A stretch of 54,926 nucleotides of DNA from Gammaproteobacteria bacterium (GCA_015492435.1 WGFB01000071.1:1-54926); one strand, 5' to 3'; positions 7,520 to 16,857 are shown, numbered from the stretch's first letter. A program made the numbers and translations. Notes: generated from the letters alone by a model not told the origin.

Positions 7520-8905
7520 CTATCTGCGCCGCCGCCGGTACCAGATGAACAGGCCACTGCCCAGCAGGCCCAGTGGCAAGACGGCCAGGAAACCAAAGCC
7601 GATGACCGCAACCGCCGTGGAAGACAGTGTCAGGGTCGTATCCGGCGCCGTGCGCGCGGGCACGGCGATCAACTCATCGTCGCTGCTCAGCCAGTTGAGC
7701 ATGTTCAGGGACAGTTGCAGATTGCCGCTGGCGCCGAGAAAGGCATTGGAAAGAAAATCCCCGTCGGCGACCACGATGATGCGTTGCGCCCCTGCCTGTC
7801 CCTGGTCTTCCCCGCGGGGCCGGGTCAACGCCATGCCCAGGGTAATGGGCCCGCTGATGTCCTTTCCTTCATCGAAGGTCACGCTGCCCACCACTTCATC
7901 CGTCTCCAGCCAGGTGTTGGAGAGCGTCTTGAGCAGGGGCACACTGTCCCACTTGCTCTCCTTGTCGGCCACGATGCCGCCGGCGATGGGAAACAGTGTG
8001 TTGAGCGTGAAAGCCGCGGTCACCGCATGTTGATCATAGCGGGCCACCAGGGCGATGCGCGGATCGCTGGAGCCGAACAACAACTCACCCACCTGGGAGA
8101 CATTGGGATCGACCACGATGCCCTGCTGAAAACGAATGCCCAGCGCCCGCGCCAGGGGCGCCAGGCCAAACAGGCCCGCTTCTTCCCCGGCAGGATCGTG
8201 CAACCACAACAGGTTGCCGCCTGCTTCCACATAGCGCCGCAACAGCTCCACTTCGCCGGCGAGCAGGGCGCTGCGGGGGGAGGCGATCACCAGCAGGGCC
8301 GTATCAGGGGGAACCTGCGGGGTCTCCAGCAGATTGAGTCCGTACAGCGCATAGCCCCTGTTGCGCAACTGGGCCGCCCAGTTGCGCAGATCGTAGGTGG
8401 CGTTGCCCTGAAAGTCCCGCTCTCCGTGCCCGCCGAGAAAGGCGATGCGGCGCTCGCCGCCCCGCGCCACGCGCTGCAGGGCGTTGCTCAATCCCCGTTC
8501 CGTCAGGTCACGCACTTTCCCGCTGAAACCGCCATACTCGATGAACAGCTCGCCGTTCATGGTGATGCCGCGTTCCCGCACCTCCTGGGGCTCCAGATCC
8601 GGGTTGACGAAGTTCAGGACCAGGGCGGGATAGTAACGCCGGTAGCGCGCCACCAGTTCGGCGATGCGCTTGCGCAGCAGCTTGTCCTCGGTGACATAGG
8701 CGGTGATCCGGACCTCGCCCTCGAGACGCCGCAGCAATTCCACGGAAGCCGCCGACAGGGTGTTGCGCGAGTCCGCCGTCCAGTCGGCCTGGAAACTGTA
8801 GCGCGTGCTCAACCAGGCCAGCAGCACGATCACCGCGATGAACAACAGGAGGAAGACGCGGTTCTGCAGGCGCATCCAGCGGCGGGTGCGGGAGGAGACT
8901 TTCAT
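7520..8905 (-). CDS. GldG-family ABC transporter auxiliary protein
   Basis: The product has 461 residues, with a membrane helix near each end (about 16-34 and 428-450) and a large periplasmic domain between them. The N-terminal soluble part, FQADWTADSRNTLSAASVELL followed by VRITAYV, is the usual opening of the GldG family; RIAFLGGHGERDFQ and the LLWLHDPAGEEAGL region match its central ABC-associated domain. GldG is best known from gliding motility in Bacteroidetes, but close relatives occur in many non-gliding Proteobacteria, where the exported substrate is unknown. The start overlaps the permease stop (8902-8905), so the genes are translationally coupled. Confidence 0.87.
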   Translation of the reverse strand: MKVSSRTRRWMRLQNRVFLLLFIAVIVLLAWLSTRYSFQADWTADSRNTLSAASVELLRRLEGEVRITAYVTEDKLLRKRIAELVARYRRYYPALVLNFVNPDLEPQEVRERGITMNGELFIEYGGFSGKVRDLTERGLSNALQRVARGGERRIAFLGGHGERDFQGNATYDLRNWAAQLRNRGYALYGLNLLETPQVPPDTALLVIASPRSALLAGEVELLRRYVEAGGNLLWLHDPAGEEAGLFGLAPLARALGIRFQQGIVVDPNVSQVGELLFGSSDPRIALVARYDQHAVTAAFTLNTLFPIAGGIVADKESKWDSVPLLKTLSNTWLETDEVVGSVTFDEGKDISGPITLGMALTRPRGEDQGQAGAQRIIVVADGDFLSNAFLGASGNLQLSLNMLNWLSSDDELIAVPARTAPDTTLTLSSTAVAVIGFGFLAVLPLGLLGSGLFIWYRRRRR

Positions 8906-9663
8906 CGGCCCAGGAGCCGCTCCGCATCCAGGCGGCGCACGCTCAGCACCAGGAAGGTCACCATCAGCAACAGGTAGTAGACGATATCCGTGCTGTTGAA
9001 CACGCCCTTCAGCAGGGGCTCATAGTGGCGCAGGATGGACAGATAACCGAATACCGTGGACGCCTCGCCACCGCGGCCGCTGCCCGCCCAGTCGAGGATC
9101 CACAACAGCAGCAGGACGCCAAAGGTGCTGACGGCGGCAATGGCGGGCTGGGAGGTGAGCGTGGACATGTACAGGCCGATGGCCGCGAAACTGCCCACCA
9201 GCAACAACAGGCCGAGGAAAGAGGAGACCAGCACCCCCAGGTCCGGCGACCCGCCCGCCAGCAGGGCCAGAGGCATGGCGGCGATCAGGACCAGCATGAG
9301 CAGCAGAAAGGCCATCAGCCCCAGAAACTTGCCCAGGATGATCTCGGTCATGGACAGGGGGGCGGAAAACATGAGGCTGAGGGTGCGGTTGCGGCGCTCG
9401 TCGCTGACCAGGCGCATGGTGAGCATGGGCACCACCAGCAGCAGGACCACGGCGGCATTGCCGAACAGGGGCGCCATGATGATTTCCGTGATGCCCGGCG
9501 CCTCCTCCAGCCCCGCCAGGCGCGGCTGGATCTGCAGGAAGAAATCGATCTGCGACAGAAACAGGTAGGCCAGGATGAGCTGCACCACGGCGAGAATGAC
9601 CCATGCAAGCGGCGACAGAAACAGGCTGCGCAACTCCTTGCCGGCAATGACCAGGGTCATCAT
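8902..9663 (-). CDS. ABC-2 type permease, GldF-like
   Basis: The product has 253 residues and six membrane helices. The start is the ATG at 9661-9663, which shares the ATGA junction with the ATPase stop; a much longer frame that extends upstream only reads through the ATPase gene. VSDERRNRTLSLMFSAPLS is the typical cytoplasmic loop of ABC-2 permeases that contacts the ATPase (compare NosY and GldF). It should form the membrane channel of the transporter together with the ATPase encoded just upstream. Substrate unknown. Confidence 0.88.
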   Translation of the reverse strand: MMTLVIAGKELRSLFLSPLAWVILAVVQLILAYLFLSQIDFFLQIQPRLAGLEEAPGITEIIMAPLFGNAAVVLLLVVPMLTMRLVSDERRNRTLSLMFSAPLSMTEIILGKFLGLMAFLLLMLVLIAAMPLALLAGGSPDLGVLVSSFLGLLLLVGSFAAIGLYMSTLTSQPAIAAVSTFGVLLLLWILDWAGSGRGGEASTVFGYLSILRHYEPLLKGVFNSTDIVYYLLLMVTFLVLSVRRLDAERLLGR

Positions 9664-10616
9664 GCCGCCGCCCCCCCAGGGTCCGCGTTCGCCTCCGTCT
9701 GGGTGATCTGGATGAAGACCTGCTCCAGGGACAGGCGCTCCGGCATCAGCTCGCACAATTGCCAGCCATTGGCGACGGAGGCGGAGACGATGGCATCGGT
9801 GGAATCCCCGCCACCCCCGCAGTGTATGCGGAAGCGCCCCGGCTCCAGAGACTCCACTTCCACGACCCCCGGCAGGCGCGCCAGTTCCGCCTCTCCGGGC
9901 GGCTGACGGAAGGCCACCCGCAGGTTGTTGCCTTCCATGCGCCGCTGCAGGCCGGCGATGGTGTCGTTGAGCACCAGCTCGCCCTGGTTGATGATGATGA
10001 CCCGGTCGCAGATGGCCTGCACCTCGGGCAGAATATGGGTGGAGAGAATGACGCTGTGCTCGCGGGACAGGTCGTGGATCAGGGCGCGGATCTCGCGGAT
10101 CTGGATGGGATCCAGGCCCACCGTCGGTTCGTCCAGGATGATGACCGCCGGTGTATGGATGATGGCCTGGGCGATACCCACCCGCTGCTGGAAACCCTTG
10201 GAGAGGTTGCCGATGAGGCGCCTGCCCACCGCCTCCAGCCCGCAGCGCGCCTTGGCGGTCTCCACCGCATCGCGGCAACGGTTACGCGGAATGCGATTGA
10301 GCCTGGCGCAGAAGGCCAGATACTCGTCCACGGTCAGCTCTCGGTAGAGGGGCGGCTGTTCGGGAAGATAGCCCAGGTGCGCCTTGGCCGCGCGCGGCCG
10401 GTCGAGAATGTCCAGGCCATGGATCAGGATACGCCCGGCGCTGGGCGCCAGGTTGCCGCTGATCATCTGCATGGTGGTGGACTTGCCCGCCCCATTGGGG
10501 CCCAGGAAACCCAGCACCTCGCCACGCGCCATTTCGAAGCTGATCTTGTCGACGGCGCGCAGGCTGCCGTAGTCACGGCTCAATTGCTCGACCTTGACGA
10601 GCGTCCCGCCGCTCAT
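9660..10616 (-). CDS. ABC transporter ATP-binding protein, GldA-like
   Basis: The product has 318 residues. The chosen start gives MSGGTLVKVEQLSRDYGS; an upstream alternative at 10670 adds 18 residues without support. Walker A is GPNGAGKST, the signature loop is LSKGFQQRVGIAQAI and Walker B is VIILDEPTVGLDP, followed by the switch histidine in ILSTHILPE. The C-terminal 90 residues form an extra domain seen in drug and polysaccharide exporters of the ABC-2 class. It is the first gene of the leftward operon with the GldF-like permease, GldG-like and DUF4340 proteins, and is divergent from the hydantoinase gene. Confidence 0.93.
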   Translation of the reverse strand: MSGGTLVKVEQLSRDYGSLRAVDKISFEMARGEVLGFLGPNGAGKSTTMQMISGNLAPSAGRILIHGLDILDRPRAAKAHLGYLPEQPPLYRELTVDEYLAFCARLNRIPRNRCRDAVETAKARCGLEAVGRRLIGNLSKGFQQRVGIAQAIIHTPAVIILDEPTVGLDPIQIREIRALIHDLSREHSVILSTHILPEVQAICDRVIIINQGELVLNDTIAGLQRRMEGNNLRVAFRQPPGEAELARLPGVVEVESLEPGRFRIHCGGGGDSTDAIVSASVANGWQLCELMPERLSLEQVFIQITQTEANADPGGAAA

Positions 10617-10801
10617 GCCCGGAACCGGCGCCCCGGCACGAGCCCGCCTGTCCCGCAGGGTGGGGAGCAAGACCTGTGTCTGCTATCATTCACGGGGCCT
10701 GAGTGTCCGCATGGAGAAGATGAATGGGAAAAGACTGCCGGTATGGTAAAGAAACCGCCCTGTGAATTCAACGACCTGCCCTGTATCGCGCCCCCGCCCT
10801 C

Positions 10802-12781
10802 ATGAGCATCCGTGACACCACCATGCTGCTGGGCGTCGACACCGGCGGCACCTTTACCGACTTCGTCCTCTGCGACGGCGAGGGCCTGCGCACCCACAAG
10901 GTGCTCTCCACCCCACACGCCCCCGAGCAGGCCATCCTCCAGGGCATGCGCGACCTGGGACTGGACGAGGGGCAGTTGACCATCACGCACGGTTCCACCG
11001 TGGCCACCAACGCCGTGCTGGAGGGCAAGGGGGTGCGCACGGCTTTCATCACCAATCACGGCCTGGGCGACCTGCTGGCCATCGGGCGCCAGGCGCGGCG
11101 CGAACTCTATGAGCTGCAGCCCCTCCCCACCCCGCCTCCCGTGGAACCGGCCCTGTGCCTGGAAACGGGCGGGCGCCTGGGGGCCGACGGCAGAGTGGTG
11201 GAAGCCCTGGAGGAGGCCGAGTTGGACAGGCTGCGCGGCGCCCTTGCGGCCCTGCAACCCGAAGCGGTGGCCATCAACCTGTTGTTCTCTTTTCTCGACG
11301 ACCGCTTCGAACGTGCCGTGGAGGCCATCGTGCCCGAGGGCGTCTTCGTCTCCCGTTCCTCGGCCATTCTGCCGGAATACAAGGAATACGAGCGCGGGAT
11401 CACCACCTGGCTCAATGCCTGGATCGGCCCCGTGGTGGAGCGGTATCTGCTGCGCCTCTCCCGGCGGCTGAGCCGCGGCCGGCTGGTAGTCATGCAGAGC
11501 GCCGGCGGCGTCATCGACGCCCCGCAGGCCGCGCGCCAGGCGGTGCACATGCTGCTGTCCGGACCCGCCGGGGGGCTGCAGGGCGCGCGCCTGGCGGGCG
11601 CCGCCGCTGGCCGCCGGCGCCTGATGAGCTTCGACATGGGGGGCACTTCCACGGACGTGGCCCTCATGGACGGTGAACTGTCCCTCACCACAGAGGGCCG
11701 CCTGGCGGGCTATCCCGTGGCCATTCCCATGGTGGACATGCACACCATCGGCGCCGGCGGCGGCTCCATCGCCAGTATCGACAGCGGCGGCATGCTGCGC
11801 GTGGGACCCCAGTCGGCGGGCGCGGCGCCGGGACCGGCCTGCTACGGCCGGGGCGGCACGCGGCCCACGGTGACGGACGCCAATCTCGTCCTGGGACGCC
11901 TGCGCGCCGACCGCTTTCTCGGCGGCAGAATGACCCTGGATGAAACCGGGGCGCGCGCGGCGCTGGGCGGGATCGCAAGGCAACTGAACCTGAGTATCGA
12001 GGAAACCGCCGCGGGCATCGTGCGCATCGCCAACGAACACATGGCCCATGCCCTGCGGGTGATCTCCGTGCAGCGCGGCCACGATCCCCGCGACTTCACC
12101 CTGGTCTCCTTCGGCGGCGCCGGCGGCCTGCACGTGTGCGCCCTGGCCGATGCCCTGGAGATGACCCGCGCCATGGTGCCCGTGCAAGCGGGCGTCCTGT
12201 CCGCCCTGGGCATGCTGGCGGCGCCCCATGGCCGCCAGCTCTCGCGCACCTGCAACGGGCTGCTGGAAGACATGACGGAGAGTCACATCGATGCGCAGTT
12301 CTCGGACCTCGTCGCCCGGGGCCTGGAGGCCCTTGCAAGGGAAGGCATCGCCCGCGACGCCATCCGCGTGGAGCGCAGCGCCGATCTGCGCTACCTGGGC
12401 CAGTCCCATACCCTGAACGTTCCCTGGCGGGGAGTGGAAGCCACCCGGGACGCCTTCCAAGAATTGCATGAACAACGCTACGGTCACCGCCTGCCAGGCG
12501 CCGTGGAACTGGTCAACATCCGGGCCGGCCTGCAAGGCCCCACGCCCGCCGTTACGCTGCCTCCATGGATGAACCGGCAAGAGGCCACCCCTGAATGGGT
12601 CAAGCTGCACGGACTGGAGACACGCGCCCGCCTCTGCGAGCGCGGCCGACTGGCCGCCCATGCCGTCATCGAGGGGCCCGCGCTGATCACCGAGGAAGTC
12701 GCCACCAGCTACATCGCGCCGGGCTGGCGCGGCCGCGTGGACGAGGTAGGGAATCTGCTGCTTGAAAAAACCGGCGCCTGA
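10802..12781 (+). CDS. Hydantoinase A / 5-oxoprolinase family protein (HyuA-like)
   Basis: The product has 659 residues, close to the usual size of HyuA subunits. The N-terminal ASKHA-fold phosphate site is GVDTGGTFTDF, the second nucleotide motif is FDMGGTSTDVAL, and a glycine-rich loop IGAGGGSIASID follows. Members use ATP to activate hydantoins, 5-oxoproline or ketones, normally with a HyuB partner encoded next door or fused. No HyuB gene is in the window: the next gene is convergent mgtE, which begins at the very next base. An alternative start at 10823 (MLLGVDTGG) is possible because neither start has a clear ribosome site. Substrate unknown. Confidence 0.88.
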   Translation: MSIRDTTMLLGVDTGGTFTDFVLCDGEGLRTHKVLSTPHAPEQAILQGMRDLGLDEGQLTITHGSTVATNAVLEGKGVRTAFITNHGLGDLLAIGRQARRELYELQPLPTPPPVEPALCLETGGRLGADGRVVEALEEAELDRLRGALAALQPEAVAINLLFSFLDDRFERAVEAIVPEGVFVSRSSAILPEYKEYERGITTWLNAWIGPVVERYLLRLSRRLSRGRLVVMQSAGGVIDAPQAARQAVHMLLSGPAGGLQGARLAGAAAGRRRLMSFDMGGTSTDVALMDGELSLTTEGRLAGYPVAIPMVDMHTIGAGGGSIASIDSGGMLRVGPQSAGAAPGPACYGRGGTRPTVTDANLVLGRLRADRFLGGRMTLDETGARAALGGIARQLNLSIEETAAGIVRIANEHMAHALRVISVQRGHDPRDFTLVSFGGAGGLHVCALADALEMTRAMVPVQAGVLSALGMLAAPHGRQLSRTCNGLLEDMTESHIDAQFSDLVARGLEALAREGIARDAIRVERSADLRYLGQSHTLNVPWRGVEATRDAFQELHEQRYGHRLPGAVELVNIRAGLQGPTPAVTLPPWMNRQEATPEWVKLHGLETRARLCERGRLAAHAVIEGPALITEEVATSYIAPGWRGRVDEVGNLLLEKTGA

Positions 12782-14140
12782 CTACAGCAACAGGGTCGCC
12801 AGCCCCAGGAAGGCCATGAAGCCCACCACATCGGTCACGGTGGTCAGCAGGACGCTGCCACCCAGGGCCGGATCGGCGCCGAAACGGCGCATCATCATGG
12901 GAATGAGCACGCCAGCCAGGGCCGCAATGGCCAGGTTGGCCACGATGGCGATGGCGATGATGGCCCCGATCTGGTAATCGCCGAACCACATCACGGTGAT
13001 GGCGGCCACCACCAGCGCCCACAGCATGCCATTGAGGAGCCCCACGGCCAGCTCCCGCGCCAGCAGCCTGTAGGCATTGGTATCGCCGATCTTGCCCACG
13101 GCGATGCCGCGGATCACCAGGGTGAGGGTCTGGCTGCCGGCTATGCCGCCCATGCTGGCGACTATCGGCATCAGCACGGCGAGGGCCACGGCCTTTTCGA
13201 TGGTCTGCTCGAACAGGCCGATCACCCAGGAGGCCAGAAAGGCGGTCAACAGATTGATACCCAGCCACACGCCGCGGTGCCGGGCGCTGACGGCCACGGG
13301 CGCAAACATGTCCTCTTCCTCGTCCAGACCCGTCATGCTCAGCAGGGAATGCTCCCCTTCATCGCGAATGACATCCACCACGTCATCGATGGTAATACGC
13401 CCCAGCAGCCTGCGCTGCTCATCCACGACCGGCGCCGACACCAGGTCGTGATGCTCGAACTGGGTCGCCACGTCACTGGCCGACATGGTGGCCAGGATGG
13501 GCTCGTCATCCGCGACCATCACCTGGGACACGGTCAGGTTGTCCGGCTGGGTCAACAGGGCGGTCAAGGGCAGCTTGCCGAGATAGCGGTCCTCGCGATT
13601 GACCACGAACAGGTTGTCGGTCATCTCCGGCAATTCCCCGCGCAGGCGCAGATAGCGCAGCACCACGTCCAGGGTAACGTCGGGGCGCACGGTGATGGTG
13701 TCCGTGTTCATCAGGCCGCCGGCGGTGTCCTCCGGGTAGTGCAGCACGGACTCCAGGCGATGGCGGTCCTGCTCGTCCATGGACTGCAGCACCTCGTGGA
13801 TGACCACATCGGGCAGGTCGGTGAGAAAATCGGCCAGGTCGTCCGTCTCCAGGCCCTCGGCCGCCGCCACCAGCTCGCTGGGCTCCATTTCCCGGATCAG
13901 GCCGGCGCGGACCTCGTCGTTGAGATGCAGCAGCACGTCTCCCCCGACCTTTTCGTCCACCAGTTCCCACAGCATCTCGCGCTCGTAGGCCGGCAGGGAC
14001 TCCAGGACATGGGCGATCTCGGCCGGATGCAGGCCGTTCAGCATCATGCGCACACTGGCCAGGGTGCCCCCCTCCAGGGCCTGGGTGAATGAGCGCAGCC
14101 GCTTCTGGTGTTTTTCCTTGTCGCCTGTGTTCTGCATCAT
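12782..14140 (-). CDS. mgtE: Magnesium transporter MgtE
   Basis: The product has 452 residues from the ATG at 14138-14140, six bases after a GAGG ribosome site; the longer frame from 14227 gives an unsupported tail. Order: a cytoplasmic N domain of helical repeats (LHPAEIAHVLESLPAYERE), two CBS domains (PEDTAGGLMNTD onward, and VSAPVVDEQRRLLGRITIDDV), a linker helix, then five membrane helices with the conserved MPIVASMGGIAGSQT. MgtE is a Mg2+-gated channel in which CBS-bound Mg2+ closes the pore. It is downstream of ptsI on the same strand, with a 137-base gap that contains an imperfect hairpin. Confidence 0.95.
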   Translation of the reverse strand: MMQNTGDKEKHQKRLRSFTQALEGGTLASVRMMLNGLHPAEIAHVLESLPAYEREMLWELVDEKVGGDVLLHLNDEVRAGLIREMEPSELVAAAEGLETDDLADFLTDLPDVVIHEVLQSMDEQDRHRLESVLHYPEDTAGGLMNTDTITVRPDVTLDVVLRYLRLRGELPEMTDNLFVVNREDRYLGKLPLTALLTQPDNLTVSQVMVADDEPILATMSASDVATQFEHHDLVSAPVVDEQRRLLGRITIDDVVDVIRDEGEHSLLSMTGLDEEEDMFAPVAVSARHRGVWLGINLLTAFLASWVIGLFEQTIEKAVALAVLMPIVASMGGIAGSQTLTLVIRGIAVGKIGDTNAYRLLARELAVGLLNGMLWALVVAAITVMWFGDYQIGAIIAIAIVANLAIAALAGVLIPMMMRRFGADPALGGSVLLTTVTDVVGFMAFLGLATLLL

Positions 14141-14277
14141 GGGGTTCCTCGGTCCGGGCATAGAGTGTATGCAAAAGCGGGACATAATGAAAACGGGATT
14201 TGCCCGGAAACGGGTCGTGAGTGGCATGGCCCGCGCCGGATGACAGATCCGGGCGCAGGGAGGCGACAGGCGCTCGC

Positions 14278-16020
14278 TTAATGGAGGCTGTTCAGGGTCT
14301 CCACCAGGGTCAGGATGTCTTCCTGGCGCTCGGCGCGCAGGATTCTTTTGACATATTTCTCCAGCATTTCAATTCGGCTGGCATTGATGATCGCCTTGAT
14401 CTCCAGCAGGGTGGCGGGATAGGCGCTGAATTCCCGCAACCCCATACCCAGCAGCAGGCGCGTATAGCAGGGGTCCCCGGCCATCTCGCCGCACATGGAG
14501 ACGGGTATGCCGGCCTTTTTTCCAGCCATGATGGTCATGCGTATCAGTTTCAGGACGGCGGGGTGGAGGGGATCGTAGAGATAGTTGACCTCCTCGTCGA
14601 GACGGTCCACGGCCAGGGCGTACTGGATGAGGTCATTGGTGCCGATGGACAGGAAATCCAGCCGGCGCGCAAAGGCGTTGGCCGCCATGGCCGCGGCGGG
14701 CACCTCGATCATGCCGCCGATCCGGATGGATTCGTCAAAGGCCTTGCGCTGGCCACGCAGGCGTTTCTTTTCCTCCTCCACCAGATTCTCCACCTGCCTC
14801 AGCTCCTGCAGGGTGGAGAGCATGGGAATCATCATGCGCACATTTCCATAAGCCGAGGCGCGCAGAATGGCGCGGACCTGGGTCACGAAGATCTCCGGTT
14901 CCTTCAGGCAACAGCGTATCGCCCGCAGGCCCATGGCCGGGTTGGTCATCACCACGTGATCACGCTGCACCTCCTGCAGCGTCTTGTCCGCTCCCAGGTC
15001 CAGGGTGCGAATGGTGACGGGCGCGCCCTTCATGGCACGCACGATCTTGCGGTAGACCTGGAACTGTTCTTCCTCGTCGGGCGGCCGGTCGCGGTTGATG
15101 AACAACATTTCCGTGCGGTACAGGCCGATACCATCAGCGCACACTTTCTTGATGGACGGGATATCCTCGGGAATCTCAACATTGGCCAGGAGCTGGACAT
15201 CCACGCCATCCAGGGTTCTCGCCGGAAGGTCCCTGATGCCCTTCAATTCCTGGAGGCGGCGCTTCTCCTCGCGCTGGCGCCCGCGGTAATAACCCAGTTC
15301 GACCGGCATGGGCAGCGCCAGCACGGCGCCCTGGCGCCCGTCCAGCACCAGGGCTTCATGCTTGCGGATATACTCCTGGACATGGGGCGCGCCGACCACG
15401 GTGGGAATCCCCAGGCTGCGCGCCAGAATGGCTGTGTGGGAATTGGGTCCGCCATAGCGGGTCACGATTCCCGCCACACCTTCATGATGCATGATCAAAA
15501 CCTCCGCGGGTGAGACATCCTCGGCGATGACAATCCTGTCCTTGGCGCCACGGTTCTGCTGGCCTGCTTCCCCGCTGCCCGGCCCCATCAGGTTGCGCAG
15601 GACGCGGTCCACCACATGATTGATATCGTCCTTGCGGGTGCGCAGATAGGGATCGTTCATTTCCTCGAAAACATTCACCAGGGTTTCGCACTGGGTCTTG
15701 ACGGCCCATTCCGCATTGCACTGCTGTTCGCGGATAATCTCGATGGGCGCCTCCGTGAGCACCGCGTCTTCCAGCATGAGCAAATGGGTGTCGATGAAGC
15801 CGACGATATCGGCCGGCGCATGATGGGGTATACGGTCACGGATCGCCCGTAGCTGGCGGCGCGCCTTCCCCAGGGCGACCTTGAAGCGGGTGATTTCCTC
15901 GTCTATGAGCGGGCGGGGAACGGTATGGCGGGAAACCTCCAGTTCATCGTGACGAAGCAGGTGAGCCTTGCCAATGGCGATTCCCCGGGAGACACTGATG
16001 CCATTGATGACCAGCCCCAT
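14278..16020 (-). CDS. ptsI: PTS enzyme I, phosphoenolpyruvate-protein phosphotransferase
   Basis: The 580-residue product has the classic length and no N-terminal GAF domain, so it is EI rather than the PtsP (EI-Ntr) form. The phosphohistidine site is in RYGGPNSHTAILARSLGIP, and the C-terminal PEP-binding barrel has the conserved cysteine in IPVSMCGEMAGDP and FLSIGTNDLIQY. It takes phosphate from PEP and passes it to HPr, encoded 12 bases upstream. With HPr, a mannose-type EIIA, EIIA-Ntr and HPr kinase in the same leftward run and no sugar permease, it probably feeds a regulatory rather than a transporting PTS. Confidence 0.96.
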   Translation of the reverse strand: MGLVINGISVSRGIAIGKAHLLRHDELEVSRHTVPRPLIDEEITRFKVALGKARRQLRAIRDRIPHHAPADIVGFIDTHLLMLEDAVLTEAPIEIIREQQCNAEWAVKTQCETLVNVFEEMNDPYLRTRKDDINHVVDRVLRNLMGPGSGEAGQQNRGAKDRIVIAEDVSPAEVLIMHHEGVAGIVTRYGGPNSHTAILARSLGIPTVVGAPHVQEYIRKHEALVLDGRQGAVLALPMPVELGYYRGRQREEKRRLQELKGIRDLPARTLDGVDVQLLANVEIPEDIPSIKKVCADGIGLYRTEMLFINRDRPPDEEEQFQVYRKIVRAMKGAPVTIRTLDLGADKTLQEVQRDHVVMTNPAMGLRAIRCCLKEPEIFVTQVRAILRASAYGNVRMMIPMLSTLQELRQVENLVEEEKKRLRGQRKAFDESIRIGGMIEVPAAAMAANAFARRLDFLSIGTNDLIQYALAVDRLDEEVNYLYDPLHPAVLKLIRMTIMAGKKAGIPVSMCGEMAGDPCYTRLLLGMGLREFSAYPATLLEIKAIINASRIEMLEKYVKRILRAERQEDILTLVETLNSLH

Positions 16021-16032
16021 GCACGCCGGTTC

Positions 16033-16302
16033 CTATTCGTCTTCTCCAAAACGCTGGCGGAAGAGTTCCTCGATGCTTGCCATGGCTTCCTGCTCATCGG
16101 GACCGTCCACCATCACCCGTATGGTGGCGCCCTGACCCGCTGCCAGCATCATCACCCCCATGATGCTCTTGCCATTGACGCGCTTCTTGCCCCGCTCCAA
16201 CTGAACGGCGCTGCTGAACTCAGACGCCAGGGTCACCAACTTGGCGGCTGCGCGGGCATGGAGTCCCAGGCGGTTGATTACCGGGATATCCTTGCGAATC
16301 AT
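16033..16302 (-). CDS. ptsH: Phosphocarrier protein HPr
   Basis: The product has 89 residues. His15 in RLGLHARAAAKLV is the site phosphorylated by enzyme I, and Ser46 in VNGKSIMGVMMLAA is the site used by HPr kinase, whose gene (hprK) lies in the same cluster. HPr here should relay phosphate to the mannose-type EIIA (16447-16857) and perhaps EIIA-Ntr (18710-19189). A hairpin repeat of the heptamer family lies in its 144-base upstream gap, so its expression relative to upstream genes may be attenuated. Confidence 0.96.
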   Translation of the reverse strand: MIRKDIPVINRLGLHARAAAKLVTLASEFSSAVQLERGKKRVNGKSIMGVMMLAAGQGATIRVMVDGPDEQEAMASIEELFRQRFGEDE

Positions 16303-16347
16303 GATCGTTTACCCACTCATTGCAAAAACGTGGGAGCAGGGATTGTG

Positions 16348-16416
16348 AAAGGAACAAGGCGCAAGACACAAAGGAGGCAGCCCTTTGTATCTTGCACCTT
16401 GTACCTTGTACCTTCC
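16348..16416. repeat. Dispersed hairpin repeat with heptamer units, copy 1
   Basis: An intergenic element between EIIA-Man and ptsH. The left arm GGAACAAGGCGCAAGACACAAAGG pairs imperfectly with a right arm made of CCTTTGTATCTTGCACC and further CTTGTAC units. In reverse orientation the same layout recurs at 27131-27205, including a shared GTAGCC/GCAGCC loop and the CCTTGTA units. It is a folded repeat rather than a gene. Confidence 0.7.
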
Positions 16417-16446
16417 TAATGCACGTCTTGGGAGCACTTTCTGATT

Positions 16447-16857
16447 TTACTTGTTGTCTTCATCCACCATTTTGCAGGAGAAGATCCCTTCACCTCCCCC
16501 GCTGAGCGCCTTCTCGACCATCTGCGCACGATCGAGAGAGGCATAGTTGAGCAACCTGACTACCATGGGCAGATTGACGCCGGTAATGACATCGATGCGC
16601 GTGGATCCCTGCTGCAGGAGCTGCGTGATATTCGCCGGCGTGGAGCCGTACATATCCGTCAGCACGATAACGCCGCGCCCTTCATCCAGCAGTTCCACCT
16701 TGCGCCGCGCGGCTTCCAGCACTTTCTCCGGATCGCATGCGGTGGTCACCTCGATCACCGCCGTGCGCATGGGGCATCCCCCCAGCATGTCCGTGGCGGT
16801 CCTCAGCAGTTCGGCGCCGATCAGGTTGTGGGTCACGATGAGCAGCCCGACCTTCAT
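16447..16857 (-). CDS. PTS mannose-type EIIA domain protein
   Basis: The product has 136 residues, a single EIIA domain of the mannose family. The phosphohistidine is His10 in GLLIVTHNLIGAELL, the same position as in ManX, and TDMYGSTPANITQL is the conserved fold motif. No EIIB, EIIC or EIID gene is near, so it cannot transport sugar by itself. In Proteobacteria this stand-alone form is found with HPr and HPr kinase and is taken to act as a regulator. It overlaps rapZ by four bases. Confidence 0.92.
   Translation of the reverse strand: MKVGLLIVTHNLIGAELLRTATDMLGGCPMRTAVIEVTTACDPEKVLEAARRKVELLDEGRGVIVLTDMYGSTPANITQLLQQGSTRIDVITGVNLPMVVRLLNYASLDRAQMVEKALSGGGEGIFSCKMVDEDNK

Noticed and set aside
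10613..12661. A 682-codon reading frame on the minus strand opposite the hydantoinase gene
   Set aside because: Its residues are the usual Gln/Gly/Ala/His-rich product of an antisense frame in GC-rich coding DNA, there is no ribosome site, and the plus-strand gene has clear family motifs.
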